This document shows, one piece after another, positions 20,151 through 29,246 of a DNA stretch of 64,000 nt. Below the pieces are notes generated by a model, which saw only the letters and a list, made by a program, of their open reading frames with translations, ran no database searches and was not told where the DNA came from. Source of the DNA: Collimonas sp. OK307 (GTDB lineage: Bacteria > Pseudomonadota > Gammaproteobacteria > Burkholderiales > Burkholderiaceae_D); NCBI RefSeq assembly GCF_900113705.1, contig NZ_FOQI01000012.1:62001-126000 (forward strand). The letters are read 5' to 3'. A program made the translations under genes and the position numbers. The first letter of the stretch is position 1. The number at the start of each line of letters is the position of its first letter.

Positions 20151-20429
20151 ATGCAAATTTCACCTTTCGGACTCATCGTCACGGGCATCATATTCGTGGT
20201 CTGTTGCCTAAACTGCGTTGCGATATGGAAGAGCTTCCATTCGTCCTATTACAGCAGGGCGCAACAGTGGGGACATGTCGGAATTGTTTTGTTAGTTCCT
20301 GTTCTGGGAGCTTTTTTAACTCTATATTTGTCACGCCAAGAAACACCCACTGCCCACTCTCGCCCTGTCGACGGGTTGGACGGAGTTGACAGTACTTGCA
20401 GCGATTTCGATTATGGTGGAGACCATTAG
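20151..20429 (+). CDS. Small membrane protein, unknown
   Basis: 92 residues, start with AGGGAGAAAAG upstream. Two hydrophobic segments (about 5-27 and 43-61) are followed by a polar tail ending in acidic residues. The spacing faintly recalls PLDc_N-like small membrane proteins, which is only a guess. Confidence 0.5.
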   Translation: MQISPFGLIVTGIIFVVCCLNCVAIWKSFHSSYYSRAQQWGHVGIVLLVPVLGAFLTLYLSRQETPTAHSRPVDGLDGVDSTCSDFDYGGDH

Positions 20430-20801
20430 TAGATTTTCGCTTTATACCGTAGCTCTGAATATCCGCTTTGGAGAATCTCGAATGACAGCAAAGGGGCGTG
20501 TGCTGCCCGTCGCAACACGCGTCAGTCGGCCATTCATGAACAGTGAAGTCAACGCCATCAGGATAGGCCGGCGTGGACCAGCACAGTAGGTTAGCCAGAA
20601 CAAGCGCAGCGGTCAATTTGCACCAACGCCTGCAGAAACCCTACCCGGAACACAAACTCTAAAAATCTTCCCTCATTTTGGCTTGCCAAACCCTTCTATA
20701 AAACTCATCGCACACAGGCTGCACGCGACAGCCTGAAACCACGTATAAATCCTGATTTCTCTATCTAGTCCACCATTTGACAGCATTTACCGCGAGGTGG
20801 C
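20430..20801. other. Gene-free right edge of the accessory strip
   Basis: No gene is supported. A last trailer-like CAGTCGGCCATTCATG occurs at 20525-20548. No integrase, tRNA or obvious attachment site was seen. Confidence 0.45.
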
Positions 20802-21155
20802 TCAATTAGACAGCGTCTGCTCTCCGGCCTTCATGTGCGAGGCGTTGAGGATATCAATATGGCTTCCGGCGCGCTCCGACAACACTCCGGCCGCAGCCAT
20901 CGCCATCCGCGTCAGGCCCTCGGTATCGGCCACATTGAGCATGGGCGGGTAAGCATCATCGTCCTCCTCGCGCGCCAAATGACTTGCATGAATCAGCGAC
21001 AAGCAGGTTTTGATGCCCTGACTCAGATCCAACGTAAGCGCCATGAATTGCGCCGATGCGTCGAACCGCAGCTCATCGGCCAGCAATGAAAATGATTGAT
21101 GCTCTGATCGAGCGGCAGTTTGAGACAATTGGGGGGACGTGTTGATGCGGGTCAT
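20802..21155 (-). CDS. Hypothetical protein
   Basis: 117 residues from the ATG at 21155, chosen because GGAG lies six bases upstream; the frame extends to 21245 without a better start. Mostly helical, soluble, with an acidic EEDDD stretch. Family not recognised. Confidence 0.55.
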   Translation of the reverse strand: MTRINTSPQLSQTAARSEHQSFSLLADELRFDASAQFMALTLDLSQGIKTCLSLIHASHLAREEDDDAYPPMLNVADTEGLTRMAMAAAGVLSERAGSHIDILNASHMKAGEQTLSN

Positions 21156-21306
21156 GACGATCTCCAGAGTTGCGTGAGGCCGCATCCCGCTTTCAAATTG
21201 GGAGGGCGACAGATGGCAAGGTTGACAGACCGGTACAAAACGCAAAACCGGCAGCCCGAAGGCTCCCTACCACCGCCGCCCGTGGAGAACGTGATGGTAC
21301 GCATAA

Positions 21307-21329
21307 AAAAACCGCGTGTCGCGGTTTTT
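21307..21329 (-). terminator. Terminator after the CNNM/CorC-family gene
   Basis: AAAAACCGCG (21307-21316) pairs perfectly with CGCGGTTTTT (21320-21329) around a three-base loop; active on either strand. Confidence 0.8.
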
Positions 21330-21427
21330 GCGCGTTTTGTGTAGCAGGCTGTCAAACCCGATCCCTTCTTTTTCAGGGATTGATCGACTATAAACAGTCA
21401 TCGATGTGATCGCAATCAGCAATCTAC

Positions 21428-22750
21428 CTATTCAGCATCCGCCGCACGTTGCGCCGGATACACCTTGACCAGCACGATCCGCGGGCCGTTCATTTTCTTG
21501 ACCACGATATCAAACCCGTCGAATTCGATCTTCTGCCCTTCATGCGGCAGATCGCCCAGCTTGGCCATGATCAGGCCGCCAACCGAGTCGACATCTTCAT
21601 CACCGTCAATCACGACGTCGATGCCAAGTATCCGTTCCAGGCTGAAGATCGGCAGGCTACCCTTACCCAGCAAGGTGCCGTCATCCAGGCGGCTCCATTC
21701 GTTGTCGTTACGCCGGAATTCATCGCGGATCTCGCCTACCATCGCGCCCAGCAAGTTATCAAGCGTGATAAAACCTTCCGGTTTAGTACCCTTTTTGCCG
21801 ATGATGGCAAAATGCGGCGCGCCGGTACGGAAGCGGCGGAACAGTTCCAATGCAGCCATGCGCGGCGAAACATATTCCACCGGCCGCAAATAAGCACTCA
21901 GGCTGTCGATCGACTTGCCTTCCTGTTGTGCGATAAATAAATCCTTGAGATGGATCACGCCCAGTACATTGATGCCGCTCTGGTCGAAGTACGGGTAGCG
22001 GCTAAAACGGTGACGGTAGATAGTCTGCAGGTTTTCCTGCAGGCTGCGCGCCTGATGCAGAGCGGTAATCTCGTTGATGGGACGCATCAGGTCGGATACT
22101 TCGAGTTCGCTAAAATCGAGTGACTGCGCCAGCACTTTCCATTCTTCACGGTTGAATTTCTCACCAGCGTGACTACCGCGCAAAATCAACTTCAGCTCGT
22201 CTGCCGAATACTGCGCATCATGGCCATGGACGCCGCCCAGCCCTGCCATGCGCAAGATCCAGCTGGCGCTGGCGTTGAGCACAAAGATAGCCGGATACAT
22301 GGCCCAGTAGAAGCCGTACAAGGGCAAGGCGCACCACAGGCCGATCACTTCGGGATTGCGTATCGCGACGGTCTTGGGCGCGAGTTCGCCGATGACGATG
22401 TGCAGGAATGAAATCAGGAAGAAGGCGAAGAAAAACGAAATGCCATGGATCAGTTCAGGTGAAGTGACGCCGATCCAGCCGAATACCGGCTGCAGCAAAC
22501 TGGCAAATGCCGGCTCACCGATCCAGCCCAGCCCCAGCGAGGCGAGTGTAATACCGAGTTGGCATGCGGACAGATAAGCGTCCAGCTGATGATGCACCGT
22601 CGCCAGAATGCGGCCGCGCAGGCCTTGGGTCTTGGCGATGGCGCGAATACGGGTCTGGCGTAATTTGACTAAACCGAATTCGGCAGCAACAAAAAAACCG
22701 TTGAGTGCTACCAGAAATAATGCTGCGATAACCAATAACAGGTTGTTCAA
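21428..22750 (-). CDS. CNNM/CorC (hemolysin-like) family membrane protein
   Basis: Order of domains: DUF21/CNNM transmembrane domain (about residues 1-190, beginning LNNLLLVIAALFLVALNGFFVAAEFGLVKLR), two CBS repeats (about 205-330) and a C-terminal CorC_HlyC domain. Relatives act in magnesium, cobalt or sodium export; 'hemolysin' is a historical name. The preferred start is TTG at 22750 because it gives the usual N-terminus with AAAGAGAT upstream; an ATG at 22783 would add 11 polar residues. 440 residues. Confidence 0.88.
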   Translation of the reverse strand: MNNLLLVIAALFLVALNGFFVAAEFGLVKLRQTRIRAIAKTQGLRGRILATVHHQLDAYLSACQLGITLASLGLGWIGEPAFASLLQPVFGWIGVTSPELIHGISFFFAFFLISFLHIVIGELAPKTVAIRNPEVIGLWCALPLYGFYWAMYPAIFVLNASASWILRMAGLGGVHGHDAQYSADELKLILRGSHAGEKFNREEWKVLAQSLDFSELEVSDLMRPINEITALHQARSLQENLQTIYRHRFSRYPYFDQSGINVLGVIHLKDLFIAQQEGKSIDSLSAYLRPVEYVSPRMAALELFRRFRTGAPHFAIIGKKGTKPEGFITLDNLLGAMVGEIRDEFRRNDNEWSRLDDGTLLGKGSLPIFSLERILGIDVVIDGDEDVDSVGGLIMAKLGDLPHEGQKIEFDGFDIVVKKMNGPRIVLVKVYPAQRAADAE

Positions 22751-22894
22751 TGAATCTCTTTCATGGGTAATGACGAACCGCAAGTATAGAGGAAGATGGG
22801 GATCTTTAACAAAATCGCATCAATCAGCTATGAATCAGGGTCGTTTGCCGCGCCGGATGTGGGCCTGCGCGGCAGCAAGAAGCCGGGTACCCGG

Positions 22895-23866
22895 CTACTC
22901 GTCCACCACCTCGTTGTCGACCATGTAAGTTCGGCAGCTGCTGCCGCCACCCTGTATGCAGTACCTGATCGCGCGTGGCCCTGCCGACACGCCGAAGCCG
23001 CTGACTGACCCACCCCCTCCGGACCATGCATATCCGCAATGGCCATTGCTCGAGATTGCAAAGGCGCGAGGATTAGGCAGCTGCAGATACTGCTTGAAAC
23101 TGGCTTGGCAACTTTCGCTAAGTTCTGCGATTTTGGGGGTGACGGCTACCGCCGGTTTTGGCTGGGCCGGAGCAATCGGCGCGGGATTGCGGGTCGCCGT
23201 TCTCGGTTTGTCCAAGGCAGCCTGGCCACGCTCGGGCAGTTCAAGTATCCACTGGGCAGGGACGGCAAAATTGATGTTTTGCGCGTAGGTAGCATCCTCA
23301 CCGGCCGAGGTGATGCCGATCAGCTCGCCCCTTGTGTTGAACAATCCGCCGCCGCTGGAACCGTGAGAAATTGGCGCGGTAATCTGAATGTAACGTAACT
23401 GGCCATCCTTCCCCATGCGCAGCGACGATAGCATGCCGTCACTCATCGTTTCTTCAAAACCGCGTGGCGCGCCGATTGCATACACCTTTTGTCCGACACG
23501 CAGGCGGTCGACAAGACCGATCAATACTGACGGAGCGTAAAAGTTGTTAACCTTGATCTGGCACAGGTCCCGCTCCACGTCAGGATATTCCAGCGTGGCG
23601 GGAAAACTGATTTTTTCGCGATGCACGGTAAAACTGCTGGATTTTGCCAAGACGTGGCAGTTGGTGACCAGACGACCTTCGGCGATTACTACCGCCGTTC
23701 CTGACGCCATGGGCTTCCCCTGGCTGTCATTGGTGACCACTACCCAGACACTTGGCGACACTTTTTCGAACAACTCATCGGGCTCCATCGCCTGCGCCGC
23801 AGATAATCCGAGCAGGCTCGCCAGGCCGGCAATTGTCAGGCATATTCTGTTCTGCAATGGACTCAT
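22895..23866 (-). CDS. Exported S1C-type serine protease with Cys-containing C-terminal domain
   Basis: 323 residues with a signal peptide ending ...SAAQA. The trypsin-like domain has the catalytic His in VTNCHVLAK, Asp in VERDLCQI and Ser in HGSSGGGLF, where HtrA proteases have GNSGG. No PDZ domain follows. Instead a Pro/Ala linker (about 220-245) leads to a roughly 75-residue domain with conserved-looking Cys and Gly residues. The lipoprotein gene on the same strand lies just upstream (57 bases). Confidence 0.85.
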   Translation of the reverse strand: MSPLQNRICLTIAGLASLLGLSAAQAMEPDELFEKVSPSVWVVVTNDSQGKPMASGTAVVIAEGRLVTNCHVLAKSSSFTVHREKISFPATLEYPDVERDLCQIKVNNFYAPSVLIGLVDRLRVGQKVYAIGAPRGFEETMSDGMLSSLRMGKDGQLRYIQITAPISHGSSGGGLFNTRGELIGITSAGEDATYAQNINFAVPAQWILELPERGQAALDKPRTATRNPAPIAPAQPKPAVAVTPKIAELSESCQASFKQYLQLPNPRAFAISSNGHCGYAWSGGGGSVSGFGVSAGPRAIRYCIQGGGSSCRTYMVDNEVVDE

Positions 23867-23923
23867 GAGACCGACGATCCGACTTGGTTAAATAAATCGC
23901 ACAATGCTGGCGCAATGATCTGC

Positions 23924-24583
23924 TCAGCGAGAGGGAGGAGGCAGCAGATTTTGTAAATCGTCCATGGTGGTCGGTGTATACGCGCTCCCCCCTTTTCCGA
24001 TAACGGACGCGGGACCGCCATTGCCGGCCAGGGCTGCCTGGATAATCTCCTGGCTTGAGGGTGCGCTCGCATTCCCTCCGGATTGCACATAACCTGACAG
24101 CTTTTGCATAATGACAGCTGCCCGCAATGGCGGGAGCCCTTGATAGCTTTCAGCCTGGTGCATCATCCTGACGGTGCCGGTAGCCGAGTAAGTCGTGATA
24201 GTGCCACCAGGCACGTAAACGTACGTCGGCGCGCGAGCCGCGGTTTGTTCAAAATGCGGGTTGTCGATTGGATCCGCGCTGGAAAATTGCGGGACGTCGT
24301 CAGATAATTGGGCTGTCTTGCCGGCATTGTCGGCGCCGGGACGCAGTACAAAAAACTCATATCCCGCATGCGAGGTGAGTTCGGCGCAGCGGTAGATCCA
24401 ATAATTCCAGACCATGTCGCGCCTGGTCTTGCCGTTGCCGAAAAATGAGACGCTATAAGTAACGTCATCAAGTTTCTTTTCTGTATAACCGCCGGTGGGG
24501 CCGCGCGGTCCATAGCTTGTCACACAACCGGATAACGCCGTCAGGACAAATAGATACAACGGAAGAGCTGAAAATGCGCGCAT
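23924..24583 (-). CDS. CC0125/CC1285-type lipoprotein
   Basis: 219 residues. A lipoprotein signal with lipobox LSGC (Cys20) is followed by GGYTEKKLDDVTYSVSFFGN and a YRCAELT motif, which match the CC0125/CC1285 lipoprotein family as I know it. The C-terminal half is long and Gly/Ser rich. Probably anchored in the outer membrane. Precedes the serine protease on the same strand. Confidence 0.7.
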   Translation of the reverse strand: MRAFSALPLYLFVLTALSGCVTSYGPRGPTGGYTEKKLDDVTYSVSFFGNGKTRRDMVWNYWIYRCAELTSHAGYEFFVLRPGADNAGKTAQLSDDVPQFSSADPIDNPHFEQTAARAPTYVYVPGGTITTYSATGTVRMMHQAESYQGLPPLRAAVIMQKLSGYVQSGGNASAPSSQEIIQAALAGNGGPASVIGKGGSAYTPTTMDDLQNLLPPPSR

Positions 24584-24800
24584 GGATGATTTGATAATCT
24601 GGCCGAAATGAGCAGATTATAAACGCGCTCTTCTTTATTTATGTTGCCGTTTAGAACTTTATTTATGTGCAATGCAGGCCATGTCGTGCTACCAGATCAG
24701 ACCGCCAGAAATGGCACAAATCGTACTTCAAATATCTTCTGACGCGGTCGTCGCGATGTGCGGCTAGCCTGGCGATGGCGGGTTAGCCGCAGCAAGCGTT

Positions 24801-25997
24801 TTACAGCGCTGTCGCCAGCGCGCACTGACGATAATGTTCCGCCGCCAGCGCCTGCTGGTCGATCGCCTCATGCAACTGTCCCAGTCTCAGATGCGCTTCA
24901 CGTACCGTGGACGGCGCCACGGCATCCGACAAAGCCTGCTCCAGGTGACGCTGGGCTTTGCCCCATAATTTTTGCTTGAAGCAGAAGCTGCCCAGGGTCA
25001 GGGCCAGCTCGGCATCGTTCGGCGCTTTGATTGCCCAACGTTCGCAATGCTCGATTTGCGACAGCAGCGCTGGTGTAGCTTCTGCCGCGGCAGCATCGCG
25101 ATAGACCGGCAACAAACGCCGGTCCCACTCTGTCGCCAGGGATTTTTCAACGATGGCGCGGGCTTCGGCATGCAAACCGCATTTGTTGAAGGCGTTGGCG
25201 GCGCGCATGGCGATGAACGGCTTGATCCGGTCTTCGCTCGGCACCGTAGCCCACAAACGGGTAATCGATTCGGCATCGTGGGCGTCGTCCGACAGCAAAC
25301 CGTCGTAAGACAGTTCGCGCAAACGCGTCGACAAGGCTGGATGCAAGGCGTCGTGCTTGTCCAGGCTGCGTACCAGGCGCAGCACTTCCGGCCAGTTCTT
25401 GGCTTGCTGGTTGGCTTTCAAGGCCAGCCGCAAGGCGTGGATATGGCGCGTGCCGCGGGCGTTCAGTTCGCTGACGGTTTGCAGCGCCGCCTGTGACTTA
25501 TGCTCGTCTACCAGCAGATCCAGTGTCGTGATCAGGCGCGCCGTTTTCAGCGGTTCGTCCTCTTCGATGCTGGCCAGCCAGATATCGCGCCGCTCGGGTT
25601 GCCCCATGCGATGCGCGGCACGGGCGCCGATCAAAGCTGCCACGCCCAGGTTGTCGGGCAGTTCGGCGGCGCGGGTGGCGGCTTTTTCGGCTTGGCCGAA
25701 ACGGCCCTCGAACAAGGATTTGAGCGAATCGCGCAAGGCATTGTTGGCGGTGGTTTCACGTTTGTTGCGGCGATAACCGATCACGCGTGCAGGCAACTTC
25801 TGGGTAACCCGGATGGCCCGGATCACCACGTACAAGATGATGAATAGAATCGCCAACGCTACGACGAAAAAGTTCAGTGACAGGTCAATCCGGTATGGCG
25901 GGAAAAACAGCACCACATTACCGGGGTTGTAACGCGCCACCACAGCCAGGCCGATGGCGACCGCAAACAGAGCAACAAGCCGGAGAAAGAATCGCAT
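24801..25997 (-). CDS. hemY: HemY, haem biosynthesis-associated membrane protein
   Basis: 398 residues, the usual HemY size. Two N-terminal transmembrane helices (about 2-22 and 41-63) are followed by tetratricopeptide-type helical repeats. Last gene of hemC-hemD-hemX-hemY and starts four bases after hemX. Its biochemical role is not settled; it is not the protoporphyrinogen oxidase also called HemY. Confidence 0.92.
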   Translation of the reverse strand: MRFFLRLVALFAVAIGLAVVARYNPGNVVLFFPPYRIDLSLNFFVVALAILFIILYVVIRAIRVTQKLPARVIGYRRNKRETTANNALRDSLKSLFEGRFGQAEKAATRAAELPDNLGVAALIGARAAHRMGQPERRDIWLASIEEDEPLKTARLITTLDLLVDEHKSQAALQTVSELNARGTRHIHALRLALKANQQAKNWPEVLRLVRSLDKHDALHPALSTRLRELSYDGLLSDDAHDAESITRLWATVPSEDRIKPFIAMRAANAFNKCGLHAEARAIVEKSLATEWDRRLLPVYRDAAAAEATPALLSQIEHCERWAIKAPNDAELALTLGSFCFKQKLWGKAQRHLEQALSDAVAPSTVREAHLRLGQLHEAIDQQALAAEHYRQCALATAL

Positions 25998-26001
25998 AGG
26001 A

Positions 26002-27189
26002 CTATGGCTTGCCTTTGTAAGTACGGATCGCCGCTGGACTATCCAGCGCCGGCATGGTGATCGAGAGATTACTGCTTTGGACTTGCTTCAGCAGCGTCTG
26101 TACGGTCTGGGTCTGCTTGGCGCGCGTGTCGAAATATTTGGTGATGGTTTCCTGGGCGGCGATCAGGTCGCTGCGGAATGCCGATTCGTTACGCGACAGC
26201 AGGCCAAGGCGGGCGTTGAGCAAACGCAGCTTCAGGTTCTCCCTGGCGTAGTAAGCCTGGGTTGGCGACAACAGCAAGGCCTCAGGCGTATCGACAGTAC
26301 GGACCCGGATCAGCTGGCTGATTTCGGTCCACATCTCGCTGCTCCAGCTTTGCCATTTATCCTTCAAGCTGTTCTTCCAGTCAGTCACCGCGGCATCGGC
26401 CGCAGCTTGCGACTTGGCTACATTGCCGGCACCGGCAGCTTTTGGCTTGTTGCTGACAACAGCCTGGTTGTTGGGCTTGCTGACGCCGACGATCGGCTTT
26501 TCATCGGACAACAGCGGCATGCTGTCGATCTGGCCGATGATGCTGTCAAGCCGCACCGCGATGCCGGTGACATCCAGCGTCGGCAAGGCTTTCAGTTTTT
26601 CGATATCGCTGGCGATGGCGCGGCGCACGATGATGAATTGCGGCTTGTCGGAGCGCGACAGGTTCTTGTCGGCATTCTGCAGCGCGATCAGCGCGCCCTG
26701 GACGTTGCCGGCCAGTTGCAATTGCTGGCTGGCGGTCGACAGCACGTCTTCCACCTGGGCCAGGGTCCAATCGTCGCTATTGCGGGACAAATCCTTGTAT
26801 AACTGCTCGAGCGCCAGTTGCTGGCTTTGCGCTTCGACTTGCTTGCTTTCCAGGACGCTGACCTTGCCCTGCAATTCCTTCGACTCGTCCTGCACCGACT
26901 TGACCAGTACCTTGGTCTCGGTATTGGTACTGTCGCCGACTTGCAGGCGGCGCGCTATTTCCTGGCGAAGCTTGTTGTTTTCTGTGTGCATCACCCACCA
27001 TTGCGCTGCCAGCGCCAAGGCTAGCAACAGCAATATGCCGTAGATCAGGCCAAGCCCCCGCTTTGAGCTCTTGCCCTTGTCGATAACATAAGGTTGCAGC
27101 ACAGGTTGCGCGGCTGACGATGGCGACGTCGCACTGACGGCAGGACCAGCAGGCTGGTTCGATTCTGGAGTGGGTATCGATTCGTTCAT
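26002..27189 (-). CDS. hemX: HemX, membrane-anchored uroporphyrinogen-III C-methyltransferase-like protein
   Basis: 395 residues. A Pro/Ser-rich cytoplasmic tail (1-44), one transmembrane helix (about 46-66) and a coiled-coil with heptads (about 70-125) precede the HemX domain. Despite the historical name it lacks the CobA-like catalytic domain. Overlaps hemD by four bases, so they are translationally coupled. Confidence 0.92.
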   Translation of the reverse strand: MNESIPTPESNQPAGPAVSATSPSSAAQPVLQPYVIDKGKSSKRGLGLIYGILLLLALALAAQWWVMHTENNKLRQEIARRLQVGDSTNTETKVLVKSVQDESKELQGKVSVLESKQVEAQSQQLALEQLYKDLSRNSDDWTLAQVEDVLSTASQQLQLAGNVQGALIALQNADKNLSRSDKPQFIIVRRAIASDIEKLKALPTLDVTGIAVRLDSIIGQIDSMPLLSDEKPIVGVSKPNNQAVVSNKPKAAGAGNVAKSQAAADAAVTDWKNSLKDKWQSWSSEMWTEISQLIRVRTVDTPEALLLSPTQAYYARENLKLRLLNARLGLLSRNESAFRSDLIAAQETITKYFDTRAKQTQTVQTLLKQVQSSNLSITMPALDSPAAIRTYKGKP

Positions 27190-27986
27190 AGCGGGAATTG
27201 TAACGCGTCGAGTAGCCGTTCGTCGCCTGAGCCGGTGAGAGTCACATCGGTAAATCCAAGCGCATGTGCTGTTTCGGCAATGCGGGCATGCGGGACAAGG
27301 AGTTTCTGCTGTTGGATTTTTGCAACACCGGTGCTGTTTTCAAGCGCCTGGACCAGGTCCATCAGATGCCTGAGCGCTTCCGAACTGGTCAGTATCCAGT
27401 CGTTTTCGCTATCCAGCAGTTGTTGCAGACGGGCTTTCAAGGTTTCATCGAGGACTGGCGCCTGGCGCCGATAAGCCGCAACGGCCTGCACTTTGATACC
27501 GGCCGCCAGCAAGTTGTCGGCAAAGAATTCGCGGCCGCTTTCGCCGCGCACCAGTAACACCTGGCGGCCGCGCAAGGCGTTCAGGTCCAGCGCCAGCAAC
27601 AATCCTTCGGAATCGGTCTTGGCCGGATCCGGCGGGCTGAAGATGGTGGCGTTGCGCGCTGTCAGGCCATGCCGCGCCAACGCCGCCCGGCTACCCTCGC
27701 CGACAATCCCGATGGGAACCTGCAGCGGCCAGCTGGCGATATGCTGGAACGCGGCGTCGATCGCATTCGGGCTGACAAACACCACCAATGCGTAGGTATC
27801 GAGTTTGCTCAGGACGGCTTGCAGAGGCGCACTGTCGCTCAGCGGCAGGATTTCCAGCAAGGGGAAAATCACCGGCTGCCGACCGCGTGCCGCGATCTGC
27901 TGCGCCAGCGCCCCGGCTTGCGCCGCCGGCCTGGTGATGACAATCGGATGCAGAAGTGAGGGTGGGCTAGGTTGCATGACAACCAT
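27186..27986 (-). CDS. hemD: Uroporphyrinogen-III synthase
   Basis: Cyclises hydroxymethylbilane with inversion of ring D. 266 residues; sequence is poorly conserved in this family, but PIVITRPAAQAGALAQQIAARG, FVSPNAIDAAF and WILTSSEALRHLMDL are recognisable. Lies 69 bases after hemC. A second possible start (residue 4) is equally good. Confidence 0.9.
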   Translation of the reverse strand: MVVMQPSPPSLLHPIVITRPAAQAGALAQQIAARGRQPVIFPLLEILPLSDSAPLQAVLSKLDTYALVVFVSPNAIDAAFQHIASWPLQVPIGIVGEGSRAALARHGLTARNATIFSPPDPAKTDSEGLLLALDLNALRGRQVLLVRGESGREFFADNLLAAGIKVQAVAAYRRQAPVLDETLKARLQQLLDSENDWILTSSEALRHLMDLVQALENSTGVAKIQQQKLLVPHARIAETAHALGFTDVTLTGSGDERLLDALQFPL

Positions 27987-28055
27987 CTACCTGTCGGCAA
28001 AAGGAAAAATCGGCAAAATCGCTTCGCTGCAACGGCTGTAACAGTAACGCTGGCA

Positions 28056-29009
28056 CTAGGCGTCCTTGCACAGCGCCAGAATGGCCCCTGCGTCTTGCGC
28101 TTCCAGCGCCGCCGCGATCTGTTCTCCCAGCACCTCAGGTGCATCGGCCGCACCGCTGGCGTCGGCAATCGCCACCCGCAGGCCGTCCGGCGTAGCGATC
28201 ATCGCCCGCAAACGCATCTGGTCGCCGCTGATGGTGGCAAACGCCGCCAGCGGAATCTGGCAACTGCCGCCGAAGGCGCGCGACAAGGTACGCTCTGCAG
28301 TCACTGCCAGCTCTGTCGGCAAATGATTCAAGGGTGCGAGTATTTCGTGCAGATCGGCGCGGTCGGCGCGGATCTCGATCGCCATTGCGCCCTGCCCCGG
28401 CGCCGGCAAACTCTGCTCCGGCTCTATCAGAGCTTTGATGCGCGCGGCCAGGCCGAGCCGCTTGAGGCCGGCTGCGGCCAGGATGATGGCGGCATATTCG
28501 CCACGATCCAGCTTGCCCAGGCGGGTATCGAGATTGCCGCGTAAGGGCTTGATCTGCAACAACGGAAAACGCGCCGCGATCAAAGCCTGGCGCCGCAGGC
28601 TGCTGGTGCCGACGATGGCGCCCGCTGGCAACTCTTCCAGGTTGGCGTAGTCGTTTGAAACAAACGCGTCGCGCGGATCTTCGCGCTCCAGCACCGCGCT
28701 CAGGGCAAATCCGGGCGGCAGTTCCATCGGCATATCCTTGAGCGAATGCACCGCGAGGTCGGCGCGGCCTTCTTCCATCGCCACTTCCAATTCCTTGACG
28801 AACAAACCTTTGCCGCCAACCTTGGATAAGGTCCGATCAAGAATTTGATCGCCGCGGGTGGTCATTCCGAGGATTTCTATATTACATTCTGGATATAATG
28901 CAGATAACCGCGCGCGCACGTGTTCCGCTTGCCACATGGCCAGCCGGCTTTCACGCGATGCAATCACTAACTTGGATGGGGAGGATATTTTAGCCACAGG
29001 TTCTTTCAA
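28056..29009 (-). CDS. hemC: Porphobilinogen deaminase (hydroxymethylbilane synthase)
   Basis: Polymerises four porphobilinogens using a dipyrromethane cofactor bound to Cys250 ([10 protein letters not shown]). [25 protein letters not shown] and AVHSLKDMP are textbook HemC motifs with the catalytic Asp. 317 residues. First gene of the hemCDXY operon, divergent from ppc as in many beta- and gammaproteobacteria. Confidence 0.96.
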   Translation of the reverse strand: MKEPVAKISSPSKLVIASRESRLAMWQAEHVRARLSALYPECNIEILGMTTRGDQILDRTLSKVGGKGLFVKELEVAMEEGRADLAVHSLKDMPMELPPGFALSAVLEREDPRDAFVSNDYANLEELPAGAIVGTSSLRRQALIAARFPLLQIKPLRGNLDTRLGKLDRGEYAAIILAAAGLKRLGLAARIKALIEPEQSLPAPGQGAMAIEIRADRADLHEILAPLNHLPTELAVTAERTLSRAFGGSCQIPLAAFATISGDQMRLRAMIATPDGLRVAIADASGAADAPEVLGEQIAAALEAQDAGAILALCKDA

Positions 29010-29246
29010 ATTTTAGCTATGCAACGCAAATGCAGCAACGCAGTCAGGATAGAGCAGAGTTATCTAATCGCCAATCATTAGCCGCTAGCGAGTGTTATCA
29101 AAAACTCGTAATTTTTGCGCCGGATTTTAGCATGCACTCCCTACTGTCTCAGTTGTACTCTCTATATCAGATTATATATAGCGCGCGTTTTAACCAGTTA
29201 CAAGCCCTTGTTCCCACCCCAGAAAAGCTGATTGCACTCGTCCATT

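Noticed and set aside
20386-20589. 67-codon frame at the end of the accessory strip
   Set aside because: No ribosome site and no protein-like pattern; overlaps the end of the preceding small gene.
15549-20801. Integron cassette array (attC sites)
   Set aside because: The trailers lack the inverse core (RYYYAAC) and core (GTTRRRY) sites, and no integrase is present.
15549-20801. Prophage or integrative island
   Set aside because: No integrase, phage structural gene, tRNA target or direct attachment repeat was found.
24584-24800. Gene between the lipoprotein gene and hemY
   Set aside because: No frame with protein-like composition or ribosome site was seen in these 217 bases.
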